From positions 248,001-312,000 of the forward strand of contig NZ_LOAJ01000001.1 of the NCBI RefSeq assembly GCF_001542905.1: DNA of 64,000 nt. The letters are read 5' to 3'. Below are positions 40,572 through 48,347 of this stretch, piece after piece. Positions within the stretch are counted from its first letter, which is position 1; every line of letters starts with the position of its first letter. A program made the position numbers and the translations under genes. The notes under the pieces are model-generated. The model had not been told where the DNA came from and did not search any database. It saw nothing but the letters and a program-made list of their open reading frames with translations. This stretch comes from Halorubrum aethiopicum (GTDB lineage: Archaea; Halobacteriota; Halobacteria; Halobacteriales; Haloferacaceae).

Positions 40572-41268
40572 GGCAGTGTTGAGATAAGGTCGAAGGATGA
40601 GGCGGTCAAAAGATCGAGTGGTCTATGCTCTCGTTCGACCGCCTCAGCGAGGATAGCGGTTGTATCGAGTTAGATTTTCTGGAGCGAGAGGCGACACCCG
40701 AGCCAGCGATGAAGCTCGGTATCCGACTCCATTTGGCTGGGTTATCACTTTCGGATACCGTCTCATTTCTTGAAAAGTTGGGTGTCGATCGGCATCGAAC
40801 CACCGTCCATCGGTGGGTACAGAAAGCCGACCTACAGCCGACAGACGGTGCCGATCCGAATCACGTTGCGGTCGATGAAACCGTGATTCAGCTCAATTCT
40901 GAACAATATTGGCTGTACGCTGCTGTCGATCCCGATACGAACCGCCTGCTCCACGTTCGGCTCTACCCGACGAGAACAAACGCGATCTCCTCGATGTTTC
41001 TCTCTGAATTGCGTGAGAAACATCAGGTGGACGACGCGGTCTTTCTCGTCGATGGTGCTCCGTGGTTACAGGCAGCCTGCCATCGTCACGGGCTCCGATT
41101 CCAACACGTCACACATGGGAATCGGAATGCCGTCGAACGTGTCTTTCGTGAAGTAAAACGCCGAACAAACCAATTCTCAAATACGTTTAGCCACGTCGAA
41201 GCGAAGACCGCCGAAAATTGGTTACAAGCGTTCGCCTTCGCATGGAATCAGCTTATCTAAACACTACC
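40572..41268 (+). mobile_element. IS6-family insertion sequence, apparently complete
   Basis: About 697 bases. The left end ggcagtgttgagataag (40572-40588) and the reverse complement of the right end, ggtagtgtttagataag, match in 15 of 17 positions as terminal inverted repeats. A single transposase gene fills the element. GC content is far lower than in the neighbours. I see no clear 8-base target duplication at the flanks. Confidence 0.85.
40625..41260 (+). CDS. IS6-family DDE transposase
   Basis: 211 residues, the usual length for haloarchaeal IS6 members. An N-terminal helix-turn-helix (RLHLAGLSLSDTVSFLEKLG, VDRHRTTVHRWVQKADLQPT) precedes the catalytic core: first Asp in NHVAVDETVIQLNSEQYWLY, second Asp in DDAVFLVDGAPWLQAACHRH, Glu in NRNAVERVFREVKRRTNQFS. 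The K/R after the Glu (ERVFREVKRRT) is conserved. It should catalyse replicative transposition. All catalytic residues are present, so the element may be active. Codon use and base composition differ clearly from the flanking genes. Confidence 0.95.
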   Translation: MLSFDRLSEDSGCIELDFLEREATPEPAMKLGIRLHLAGLSLSDTVSFLEKLGVDRHRTTVHRWVQKADLQPTDGADPNHVAVDETVIQLNSEQYWLYAAVDPDTNRLLHVRLYPTRTNAISSMFLSELREKHQVDDAVFLVDGAPWLQAACHRHGLRFQHVTHGNRNAVERVFREVKRRTNQFSNTFSHVEAKTAENWLQAFAFAWNQLI

Positions 41269-41419
41269 CCGACACGGCCAACGTTTACGGTTCTCACACC
41301 CGTGGGAGACGTATGCATCCACGCACCCGTCCGGTCGCACGGCCGATCGCGCGGACGGCTCGACCTCGACGCCGGGCGGTCGATCGATCCGGACCCGCCC
41401 CCCGGGGTCGATCCCGGCG

Positions 41420-42427
41420 ATGACCGCGCGCCGACTGCGGTTCACCGAACCACGGACGATCGAGGTTGAGTCGGTCCCGGAGCCGGTTCCGGAGAGCGAC
41501 GAGGTCCGCGTGCGGACGACCGTCTCGGCGATCAGCTCCGGCACGGAGCGGCTCGTCTACCGCGGGGAGGCACCGACGGACCTCCCGGCGGACCCGGCGC
41601 TGGAGTCGCTCGACGGCGACCTCTCGTTCCCGCTGTCGTACGGCTACGCCGCGGTCGGCGAGGTCGACGCGGTCGGCGAGGACGTCGATCCCGACTGGCT
41701 CGGCCGGCGAGCGTTCGCGTTCGAGCCGCACGCGAGCGCGTTCACGGCGTCGCCGGGAGACCTCCAACCGATCCCCGACGGGGTCACCGACGCGCAGGCC
41801 GCGCTGTTCCCGACCGTGGAGACCGCGGTCAACTTCCTCATGGACGGGAACCCCCGGATCGGCGAGCGCGTCGGCGTCTTCGGCCAGGGGATGATCGGCC
41901 TCGCGACGGCGGCGCTTCTGTCCGACGCGTCGCTCTCGGAGCTCGTCACCGTCGACGCCTGTCCCGCCCGCCGGGAGCGCTCCGAGCGGATCGGCGCGGA
42001 CCGGAGCCTCTCCCCCGGAGCGGACGCGGTCGCGCGCCTCCGCGAGGGCGATCCGCCGGGACGGGACCTGACCTACGAGCTGAGCGGCGCGCCCGACGCC
42101 CTCGACGACGCGATCGCGGCCACCGGGTACGACGGGCGGGTCGTCGTCGGCTCGTGGTACGGGACGAAACCCGCCGAAGTCGACCTGGGGCGGACCTTTC
42201 ACCGCGACCGGATCGCGATCGAGAGCAGCCAGGTGTCGACGATCGAGCCGGCGCTCCGGGGCCGCTGGTCGCTCGAGCGCCGCCGGGCGGTCGCCTGGGA
42301 CCGGCTCGCGGGGCTCGATCTCGACCCGATACTCACCCACCGGATCCCGTTCGCGGAGGCCGCCGACGCGTACGAACTCCTCGAGGAGCGACCCGAGGAG
42401 GCCGTCGGCGTGCTGTTGACGTACTGA
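41420..42427 (+). CDS. MDR-family dehydrogenase/oxidoreductase
   Basis: 335 residues of the medium-chain dehydrogenase superfamily. The N-terminal GroES-like domain has RLRFTEPRTIEVESVPEPVP and AISSGTERLVYRGEAPTDLP, where the usual catalytic cysteine is a serine. The Rossmann domain has PTVETAVNFLMDGNPRIGER and VGVFGQGMIGLATAALLSDA. The form resembles BchC-like members that lack structural zinc. No substrate can be named. In haloarchaea it tends to lie with the pterin-synthase homologue and a CDP-alcohol phosphatidyltransferase found just downstream (recollection), implying a shared pathway. Confidence 0.85.
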   Translation: MTARRLRFTEPRTIEVESVPEPVPESDEVRVRTTVSAISSGTERLVYRGEAPTDLPADPALESLDGDLSFPLSYGYAAVGEVDAVGEDVDPDWLGRRAFAFEPHASAFTASPGDLQPIPDGVTDAQAALFPTVETAVNFLMDGNPRIGERVGVFGQGMIGLATAALLSDASLSELVTVDACPARRERSERIGADRSLSPGADAVARLREGDPPGRDLTYELSGAPDALDDAIAATGYDGRVVVGSWYGTKPAEVDLGRTFHRDRIAIESSQVSTIEPALRGRWSLERRRAVAWDRLAGLDLDPILTHRIPFAEAADAYELLEERPEEAVGVLLTY

Positions 42428-42478
42428 CCGGTGTCGCGAGAAGCTTTCCGGATTCCCGCGACGCCGACTACCGGTCTG

Positions 42479-42772
42479 TGGGCGGTGGCGCGCCCGGGAG
42501 CGGGCCGGCGGCCCGCGACCGGAACACGAGGGACGCGGCGAGCGGAGCGAAGCGGAGGGAGCCGCAGCGAGGCGCTCCGCGCCTCTGGCAGCCGGCGGCG
42601 AAGCCGCCGGCGACGAGGCTGGGGAGGCGTGAGGTGCGGGGCTGTGCGGGGCGGGATTCAAAGGGGCAGTCGCGAGGCGTGCGCAAGCGATACAAGGACC
42701 GAGGACCGCAGCGAGCGTGCGCACGCCTCGCGACTGGGGCTTTGGCGATGGTCACCGCGCCAGCGACTACGC
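42479..42772 (+). repeat. Dispersed structured repeat, copy D
   Basis: About 290 bases, plus orientation, between the dehydrogenase gene and the convergent pterin-synthase gene. Hairpin 1 is GCGGGCC/GGCCCGC around ggc. Hairpin 2 is extended (CGCGGC ... GCCGC, with an AT-poor insert holding a second palindrome). Hairpin 3 is CAAAG-GGG-CAGTCGCGAGGCGTGC paired with GCACGCCTCGCGACTG-GGG-CTTTG, a perfect stem unlike that of the other copies. It ends with caccgcgccagcga, the start of the tail seen in copies A, C and F. With copy E it brackets the gene at 42815. Confidence 0.85.
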
Positions 42773-42814
42773 ACCATCGGGAAGTCCGTATCGACCGATC
42801 TCGCGCCGACCGAT

Positions 42815-43198
42815 CTACTCCCCGACTACCGTCTCGTAGCTCGCGGCCGCGCTCTCGTCTTCCCACATCGTGACGCTCGCCGTCTCGATCCCCTCGGTCT
42901 CGATCCCCTCGAGCAGCCGGTCACAGAAGACGCGGGCGAACCGCTCGACGCTCGGGTTGTACCCCTCGAAGCGCGGGCGGTCGTTGAGCGTCGCGTCGGC
43001 GTACTCGTCGACGAGCTCGTCGATCCGCCCGGCGAGGTCGTCGATGTCGACGAGGTAGTCGTGTTCGTTCAGCTCGGGGCCGGCCACCTCGACGTCGACC
43101 TCGAAGCGGTGGGAGTGGAGTTCGTTCTCCGGGCCGGCGTCCGGCACGGTCAGGAAGTGCTGGGCGACGAACCGCCGGGAGACGCGAACCGAGTACAC
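42815..43198 (-). CDS. 6-Pyruvoyl-tetrahydropterin synthase/QueD-family protein
   Basis: 127 residues from a GTG at 43198 (VYSVRVSRRFVAQHFLTVPD). Zinc-binding histidines are in VAQHFLT and ELHSHRFEVDVEVAGPELNE; the YLVDIDDLAGRIDELVDEYA and GYNPSVERFARVFCDRLLEG segments are typical (ND..P.....PT.E.....). It converts dihydroneopterin triphosphate or a related pterin in the tetrahydropterin or archaeosine/queuosine precursor route; which one is open. A TATA-like cttttgatc (about 43221-43229) precedes the GTG by 27 bases, so the longer ORF reaching into the repeat is rejected. It is flanked on both sides by inverted repeat copies. Confidence 0.87.
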   Translation of the reverse strand: MYSVRVSRRFVAQHFLTVPDAGPENELHSHRFEVDVEVAGPELNEHDYLVDIDDLAGRIDELVDEYADATLNDRPRFEGYNPSVERFARVFCDRLLEGIETEGIETASVTMWEDESAAASYETVVGE

Positions 43199-43324
43199 GG
43201 GATCACCACGGACCGAGCGATCAAAAGCGTGTCCCCGCTCGTACGGAGACGATTCGAGTATACGCCACCGTAAAGGGACTCTCATGGCTCCTTCGTACTG
43301 ATCGAGGGACGCGATCGCGACGAA

Positions 43325-43415
43325 CACCGCCAAAGCCCCAGCCGCCCCGCATCCGTACCTCACACCTCCCCAGCCTCGCTGCTCGCGCGTTCGCGCTCGC
43401 AGCGTCCCTCGCGCA
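43325..43415 (-). repeat. Dispersed structured repeat, copy E (hairpin 3 deleted)
   Basis: About 90 bases in minus orientation upstream of the pterin-synthase gene. It keeps the gagggacg block, a long hairpin 2 (CGCTGC/GCAGCG around gagcgcgaacgcgcga) and the ggctggggaggtgtgaggta block. It then jumps straight to gcggctggggctttgg, having lost the 5' arm of hairpin 3. A natural deletion derivative. Confidence 0.8.
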
Positions 43416-43522
43416 GTGCTGCTCGGCTGCAAAGCGGCCTCGCAGGCACGCGCCACCGCACTTCCGTTCGGCGTCTCCGGATCACTCGAACGACCACCGA
43501 CGTTCCCGCGACGAACACGAGG

Positions 43523-43530
43523 TTTTTATC
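43523..43530 (+). promoter_or_regulatory. TATA element of the FAD oxidoreductase gene
   Basis: tttttatc about 27 bases before the ATG at 43554; a leaderless mRNA is expected. Confidence 0.6.
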
Positions 43531-43553
43531 GGACTACGGAGACCGGGAACTCG

Positions 43554-44666
43554 ATGGACCCGATCGTCATCGTCGGCGGCGGCATCGTCGGCGCGAGCCT
43601 CGCGTATCGCCTGCGCGACCACCCCCGCCCGGTCGCGCTCTACGAGCGCGACGCGCTCGGCTCCGGGACCACCGGCGACTCCGTGGCGATCTTCGTCCGC
43701 CACCAGTCGCGTCCCGACCCGCTGAGCCACGAGCTGCGCGAGCGCGCGTGGGAGCACTACGAGCCGCTGATCGAGGACGGCACCCTCGACTTCGAGCGGA
43801 TCGGGACGCTCGACGTCGCCCGGACCGACCGGGGGCTGGCCGACCGCCGCGAGGCCGCGGAGGCGCTCTCCGAGTTCGGGGTCGAGGCGTCGATCCTCGA
43901 GCCGGCCGAGCTCGCCGACCACGGGCTCGACCCCGACGCGGTCACCGGCGCGATGTGGACCCCGAACGACGGCTACCTCGACCCCGCGGAGATCGTCCAA
44001 CACTACGTCCGCGAGGCGACCGCGGGCGACGGCGGCGTCACGGTCGAGACCGGTACCGCCGTGACGGACCTCCGCGTCGAGGACGGCGCGGTCGTCGGGA
44101 TCGAGACGGCGAACGGCACGCGACCGGCCGCCACGGTGGTGAACGCGGCGGGGCCGTGGGCCCCGGCCGTGAACGACATGGCCGGCGTCTCGCTGCCGTT
44201 CCGACACAACCGCGGGCCGGTCGTCGTGCTCGGGAAGGAGGAGCCGTTCTCGCTCCCCTTCGTCCAGTTCGGCGACGGGCTCTACGTCCGCGGCGAGGGG
44301 CGAACTCAGGCGTTCGGCGGGCGCTTCGGCGCGAGCTACGAGGACGCCGGACGCCTCGATCCGACCGACGCCCGATCGGTCGATCACGACTTCTACCTCG
44401 AGATCGGCGAGCGGATCGAGACCGCGATCCCGCGGCTCGAGGGGGCCGAGGTCGTCGCCGACTGGGTCGGGGTCCGGACGCTCACGCCCGACGGCGTCCC
44501 GGCCGTCGGCGAGTCGGCGGTCGACGGCTTCTACCTCGCCGCCGGCATGAACGGCCTCGGCGTCACGCTCGCGCCCGCGATCGGGGAGTTCCTCGCGAAG
44601 CGGATCGCCGGCGAGTCGGTCGATCCCGAGGTCGCGGCGTACCTGTCTCCGGACCGGTTCGCGTGA
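43554..44666 (+). CDS. FAD-dependent oxidoreductase (DAO family)
   Basis: 370 residues from the ATG at 43554. FAD-binding start PIVIVGGGIVGASLAYRLRD (GxGxxG), LYERDALGSGTTGDSVAIFV (the GxGxT...S region), and the C-terminal GVRTLTPDGVPAVGESAVDG with FYLAAGMNGLGVTLAPAIGE (G..h...G.....P...) are typical of D-amino-acid oxidase and sarcosine/glycine oxidase relatives. It probably oxidises an amine or amino acid with FAD; the electron acceptor and substrate are unknown. The TATA box fixes the start. The CDP-alcohol transferase follows after 110 bases. Confidence 0.9.
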   Translation: MDPIVIVGGGIVGASLAYRLRDHPRPVALYERDALGSGTTGDSVAIFVRHQSRPDPLSHELRERAWEHYEPLIEDGTLDFERIGTLDVARTDRGLADRREAAEALSEFGVEASILEPAELADHGLDPDAVTGAMWTPNDGYLDPAEIVQHYVREATAGDGGVTVETGTAVTDLRVEDGAVVGIETANGTRPAATVVNAAGPWAPAVNDMAGVSLPFRHNRGPVVVLGKEEPFSLPFVQFGDGLYVRGEGRTQAFGGRFGASYEDAGRLDPTDARSVDHDFYLEIGERIETAIPRLEGAEVVADWVGVRTLTPDGVPAVGESAVDGFYLAAGMNGLGVTLAPAIGEFLAKRIAGESVDPEVAAYLSPDRFA

Positions 44667-44776
44667 CGGTCACGCGACGTTCACGTGACGTTCGCGTGAC
44701 GTTCGGCGGAGTCGCCCACCCGTCGGAGCAGCCCTCCGCCGAAAGGGGTTTTCCCGGCGGTCCCCTGGTGAGACCG

Positions 44777-45532
44777 ATGGGCCCGAGAGATCGCGTCGTC
44801 CGCCGGCTTCCGATCGACGGCGGCTGGATCCCGCTCGTCGCGCTGTGGGCGGTCCCGACCGGGATCGGCGCGGCGGGACTGCTCGCCGCCGGGCTCCCCC
44901 CCGTCGCGCTCGGCGGCGTCGCGCTCGGCGGGGCGGTCGCGGTCGCGGCGATCCGGGTCGCGACCGGGCGAGCCCGCGAGGCGGCCGGCGGGGAGCCGGT
45001 GACGGCGGCGACCGCGGTGACGACCCTCCGCGCGTCGGCGCTCGCGCTGCTCGGCGCGTACCTCGTCGTCGACCCGGCGGCGGGCGAGGCCGCGAGCGGC
45101 TGGCTCGCCGGCGGGCTGTTCGCGGTCGCGGCCGGCGGCGACGCGGTCGACGGCGCGGTCGCGCGCGCGACCGACGCCGTGACCGACCTCGGCGCGGAAC
45201 TGGACGTGGAGGTCGACGGCGCGACCGTCCTCGTGGGCGCGACGGCCGCAGTGCTGGCCGGCGCGGCCCCGGTCGTGTTCCTCGCGGTCGGGCTCGCCCG
45301 GCCGCTCTTCGCCTACGGGCTCCGCCGACGACGACGACTGGGGCTCCCGACGCACGACCTGCGGCCGAGCCGGCTCCGTCGGCCGATCGGCGGAGCGACG
45401 ATGCTCGCGACGTGGCTCGCGCTGTCACCGGTTCCGGGGGAGGGTCTCTCGCGGCTTCTCACGACCGCCGTGGCGGTGCCGGTCGTCGCCTCCTTCGCGC
45501 GCGACTGGCTCGTCGCCAGCGGCCGGCTGTGA
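44777..45532 (+). CDS. CDP-alcohol phosphatidyltransferase family membrane protein
   Basis: 251 residues, about six to seven helices. The catalytic motif DGAVARATDAVTDLGAELDV with EVD fits DGx2ARx8Gx3Dx3D exactly (about residues 124-147), so the enzyme should transfer a phosphoryl-alcohol from a CDP-activated donor to make phospholipid head groups or related products. The family in haloarchaea includes archaetidyl-serine and -glycerol enzymes; this one is a more distant paralogue. The N-terminus starts MGPRDRVVRRLPIDGGWIPL. Neighbouring oxidoreductases suggest a small lipid-modification or cofactor pathway (inference). Confidence 0.87.
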   Translation: MGPRDRVVRRLPIDGGWIPLVALWAVPTGIGAAGLLAAGLPPVALGGVALGGAVAVAAIRVATGRAREAAGGEPVTAATAVTTLRASALALLGAYLVVDPAAGEAASGWLAGGLFAVAAGGDAVDGAVARATDAVTDLGAELDVEVDGATVLVGATAAVLAGAAPVVFLAVGLARPLFAYGLRRRRRLGLPTHDLRPSRLRRPIGGATMLATWLALSPVPGEGLSRLLTTAVAVPVVASFARDWLVASGRL

Positions 45533-45575
45533 GCAGGCCGTGAGTCCGATCGCGTGAGGACGCCCCGACCCCGGC

Positions 45576-45644
45576 TACGACTCCCGACGGTGCGGGATCA
45601 CGACTCTCGACCGTACGGGATCACGACTCCCGACGGTACAGGAC
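45576..45644. repeat. Three tandem 23-base repeats overlapping a gene end
   Basis: The unit acgactcccgacggtrcggg occurs three times with a few changes (45576-45598, 45599-45621, 45622-45644). The third copy contains the last codons of the minus-strand gene ending at 45621, so the gene's 3' end has been duplicated downstream of its stop. Confidence 0.75.
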
Positions 45645-46040
45645 CACGAGCACCGCGATCAGGACGACCTGCGCGAGTTTGTCGGCCGCCGACATCGGGT
45701 TTATCGCCGGCGGCGCGGGGAGTCCGGGGCTGTTGAGGGCGTACCAGAGGACGATCTGACCGGCGGTGAAGGGGATCCCCAGCAGGTAGACCGTCGGCCG
45801 GAAGCGGTCGGTGAGGACGAACCAGACGCCGACCGAAAACCCCGCGGTCGCGACGAGGAAGGAGACGCCCATCGCCAGCGAGACGCCGAGCCCCGTCTCG
45901 AGGAAGTCGCCGAGGAACCCGACTCCCAACGCGAGGTGGACGAGCGCGCTCACGACCGCGGCGGCGATACCGACCCAGTGCGTCGAGGTGAGCGACCCCA
46001 TTCGACCCGCGGTGGCGGTCGCGGACGTGTCGTCTACCAT
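45621..46040 (-). CDS. Haloarchaeal four-helix membrane protein, DUF7475-like
   Basis: 139 residues from the ATG at 46040. After a short N-terminus come STHWVGIAAAVVSALVHLAL, GVSLAMGVSFLVATAGFSVG, TVYLLGIPFTAGQIVLWYAL and KLAQVVLIAVLVVLYRRES, four membrane helices. The HWVGI and VHLALGV motifs recur in a haloarchaea-only family of unknown function (DUF7475, from memory). It is convergent with the CDP-alcohol transferase gene, and its 3' end lies within a tandem repeat. Confidence 0.78.
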   Translation of the reverse strand: MVDDTSATATAGRMGSLTSTHWVGIAAAVVSALVHLALGVGFLGDFLETGLGVSLAMGVSFLVATAGFSVGVWFVLTDRFRPTVYLLGIPFTAGQIVLWYALNSPGLPAPPAINPMSAADKLAQVVLIAVLVVLYRRES

Positions 46041-46372
46041 ACCCCGCGTACGGGCCCCTCCCACATCGTTGTTTGGTACGACGGCGCATGGATCGTCGGG
46101 CGAGGGCGTCGAGGAGCGTCGGAGAGCGTCGAGGACGGCGTGACCCGTCGTCGGAAAAACCGGGGGAATGGGCACTCCACCCCGAGGTCGATCGGAGCGA
46201 CGCGCCTGTCGATATCGACCGACCGAAGCGACTTATACCCGCGTCAGACGTGTGCCCTCCGTCCGACGAGCGTCCCACGTCGCGGGCGGCGGTCCGCCCC
46301 GCGAACCCGTCTCCCGCCCCCGTCGCCGCGCCGGCCGGAAGGTCGATACGTGCGGCGGACGACGGTCCGGGC
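46041..46372. other. 332-base region between divergent small genes
   Basis: Holds a plus-strand TATA-like cttatac (46231-46237) well upstream of the next gene and a weaker cgatacg (46344-46350) about 26 bases before the ATG at 46373. No RNA or protein gene is recognised here. Confidence 0.4.
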
Positions 46373-46492
46373 ATGACCTTCGGCGACCTGTTCGAGCGCG
46401 CGGCCGGCTACGACGTCGACGAGGAGGCGATATCGCGGGCGCTCGCGGAGCGGCGCGCGGAGCGGGGCACGGAAGAGGACGAGGACGCATGA
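46373..46492 (+). CDS. 39-residue haloarchaeal protein
   Basis: Begins MTFGDLFERAAGYDVDEEAI and continues SRALAERRAERGTEEDEDA. Mostly helical and charged, with an acidic tail. The next gene starts within its stop codon (ATGA), so the two are co-translated; a similar small frame is, from memory, common before the DUF7384 gene in haloarchaea. It resembles a short antitoxin-like or adaptor helix, and the following gene resembles a PIN domain, but this pairing is inference. Confidence 0.65.
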   Translation: MTFGDLFERAAGYDVDEEAISRALAERRAERGTEEDEDA

Positions 46493-46986
46493 GCGACGCC
46501 GGAACCGAGGCGCGACCCGACCCGAGTCCCGCCAGGGTCGTCGCCGACGCGGACGTGTTGGCGGCGGATCTCCTCGTCGGCGGGTCCGCCCGCGACGCGC
46601 TCGATCACCTCAGGCGACACGCCTGGACCACGCTCGTCGCCAGCGACGCCCTCCTCGACGACGCCGAGGCGGTCGTGGCCTCGCTCGCCGATCCGGATCT
46701 GGCGCGCGACTGGCGCGAGCGGGCGGCGGCCTGGCGCGAGCCCGTCACCCAGCCCGCGGGCGACCACCCGGCGCTGGCGTCGGCGTACCACGGCGGCGCG
46801 ATGCAGGTGATCAGCCTCGATCCGGCGCTGACGAGCGCGGGCGCGGCCGCGGGGCTCGCGAGTCGGTTCCCCGTGAGCGTGCGCGAGCCGCGCGCGTTCG
46901 CGAGCGTGTTCTCGCCCGAGCGGCTCTACTCCGAGGTCGTCGGCGGGGAGTACCCCGGACCGGACCGGGACGCCCGGGAGTGGTGA
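46489..46986 (+). CDS. PIN-like haloarchaeal protein (DUF7384-like)
   Basis: 165 residues. The N-terminal RVVADADVLAADLLVGGSAR is like the first Asp strand of PIN-domain nucleases, followed by ALDHLRRHAWTTLVASDALL, DDAEAVVASLADPDLARDWR and a second acidic strand MQVISLDPALTSAGAAAGLA. The catalytic set appears partial: Asp residues in strand 1, DD in the third helix, Asp in the penultimate strand. Members are conserved in haloarchaea. The preceding 39-residue gene overlaps it by 4 bases. Toxin, RNA nuclease or non-catalytic roles remain open. Confidence 0.75.
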   Translation: MSDAGTEARPDPSPARVVADADVLAADLLVGGSARDALDHLRRHAWTTLVASDALLDDAEAVVASLADPDLARDWRERAAAWREPVTQPAGDHPALASAYHGGAMQVISLDPALTSAGAAAGLASRFPVSVREPRAFASVFSPERLYSEVVGGEYPGPDRDAREW

Positions 46987-47008
46987 GCCGGGTCGACCAC
47001 GTACCGCG

Positions 47009-47697
47009 TCAGCGGTTCGCGTACCACTCCGCGAACTTCTCCAGCGCCCGGCCGCGGTGTGAGACCGCGTTCTTCCGTTCGGTGTCCATCTCCGCGAACG
47101 TCTCGCCGTCGTGTTCGAAGATGGGGTCGTAGCCGAACCCGCCGTCGCCGCGCGGGGCCACGATCCGGCCGGGAACGTACCCCTCGAACAGCTTGACGGG
47201 GAGGGGCCGGGGCTTTCCTGGTCGCCGTCGACGTCCCCGCTCTCGTCGTCTCCGCCCTCGTCGTCCCCGCCGCCATCGGCCTCCCTCTCGGGACCCGCGG
47301 CCGCGGCGGCGACGCGGTCGCCGCGGTCGACCGGGTCGGGGCTGGCGGCGAACCCCTCGCCGTCGCAGTACGCGAGGGTACACCGGAACGCGGCCCGGCG
47401 GTCCTCGAGGTCGCGGGCGATCTCCCAGACGCGGTCGATCCCGAGGGTGTCCTCCACGTACGAGGAGTAGGGGCCGGGGAAGCCGGAGAGCGCCTCGACG
47501 AACAGCCCCGCGTCGTCGACGAGGACGGGCTCGCCCGCCTCCCGGTACGCCTCGCGCGCGCCGCGCGCCGCGATCGGGCCGAGCTCGTCCGCCTGTATCT
47601 CCGCGTAGTCGAATTCCAACTGGCTGACCGAGCCGTCCGCCAGGTAGCTCTCCGCCTCGCGGACCTTGCCCGGGTTCGTCGTCACGTACCGCAGCAT
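47009..47697 (-). pseudogene. rdgB: RdgB/HAM1-type XTP/dITP pyrophosphatase with a -1 frameshift
   Basis: Starts at the ATG at 47697: [91 protein letters not shown]. It loses its frame in a C-rich run near 47195-47225. The rest ([60 protein letters not shown]) is intact in the frame one base away and ends at 47009. The break lies in an acidic Gly/Asp linker specific to this protein. All catalytic residues are present in the two halves. A missing C, real or a sequencing slip, would explain it. The enzyme hydrolyses non-canonical purine NTPs. Confidence 0.85.
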
Positions 47698-47818
47698 GTG
47701 ACGAGGAGTCCGCCGGCGCGACGGGAATAGCCGTCGATGGGCCGCCGCCCGATCGGCGGCGGGCCGCGGAGGAGCCGGCGGCGACACGCTTTTTTCATAT
47801 CGGCGAAACGTTCCGCAT

Positions 47819-48262
47819 ATGGCTGCCCTCCCCACGTTCGAGAAGAAGCGGCTCATGGGACTGGTCGCGGTGCTCTCGTTCGGGCTGACCTCGCTCTTCG
47901 CGGTGCTCGAACTCGGCGTGCTCGTCCCCGCGACGTTCGTGGTCGGCTTCCTGATCCTGCTCCCGGTGGTGGCGGTCCTCGGCGAGGACTTCCCGCTCGT
48001 CGAGCCCGCGGACGCGACGGCCGAGGCGGCGGCGACCGCGGACGCCGGGCAAGCGGGGAGCCGCGAGGACGACCCGGTCGCGACGCTCCGGCGGCGGTAC
48101 GCGACCGGCGAGATCGACGAGGCGGAGTTCGAGCGGCGGCTCGACCGGCTGCTGGAGACCGAGGAGCTCGAGGGAACGGTCGACGGCGACGAAGCTCGGC
48201 GACGAGCGGACGAGCTGACGGAGATAGAGGCGGAGCTGGAGTCGAACTCCACGTCCCCGTGA
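47819..48262 (+). CDS. Membrane protein with C-terminal SHOCT domain
   Basis: 147 residues. Two helices (LMGLVAVLSFGLTSLFAVLE and VLVPATFVVGFLILLPVVAV, about 13-58) are followed by an acidic linker and a SHOCT-type helix-turn-helix: DDPVATLRRRYATGEIDEAE, FERRLDRLLETEELEG. SHOCT domains are short C-terminal oligomerisation modules, many of them in haloarchaeal membrane proteins. A TATA-like tttttcata (47792-47800) lies about 25 bases before the ATG. It is divergent from rdgB. Confidence 0.85.
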   Translation: MAALPTFEKKRLMGLVAVLSFGLTSLFAVLELGVLVPATFVVGFLILLPVVAVLGEDFPLVEPADATAEAAATADAGQAGSREDDPVATLRRRYATGEIDEAEFERRLDRLLETEELEGTVDGDEARRRADELTEIEAELESNSTSP

Positions 48263-48347
48263 AACTCGGGGGGGGGCTCGGGAGCCTCCCGCGGGGGATC
48301 GGAGCCGGAGCGGATCGCCTCTCGACGGGGACCGGGGACTCGGGGGA

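Noticed and set aside
40564-41276. Eight-base target duplication around the IS6 element.
   Set aside because: The flanks (cacccggc and ccgacacg) do not match, so no duplication is claimed.
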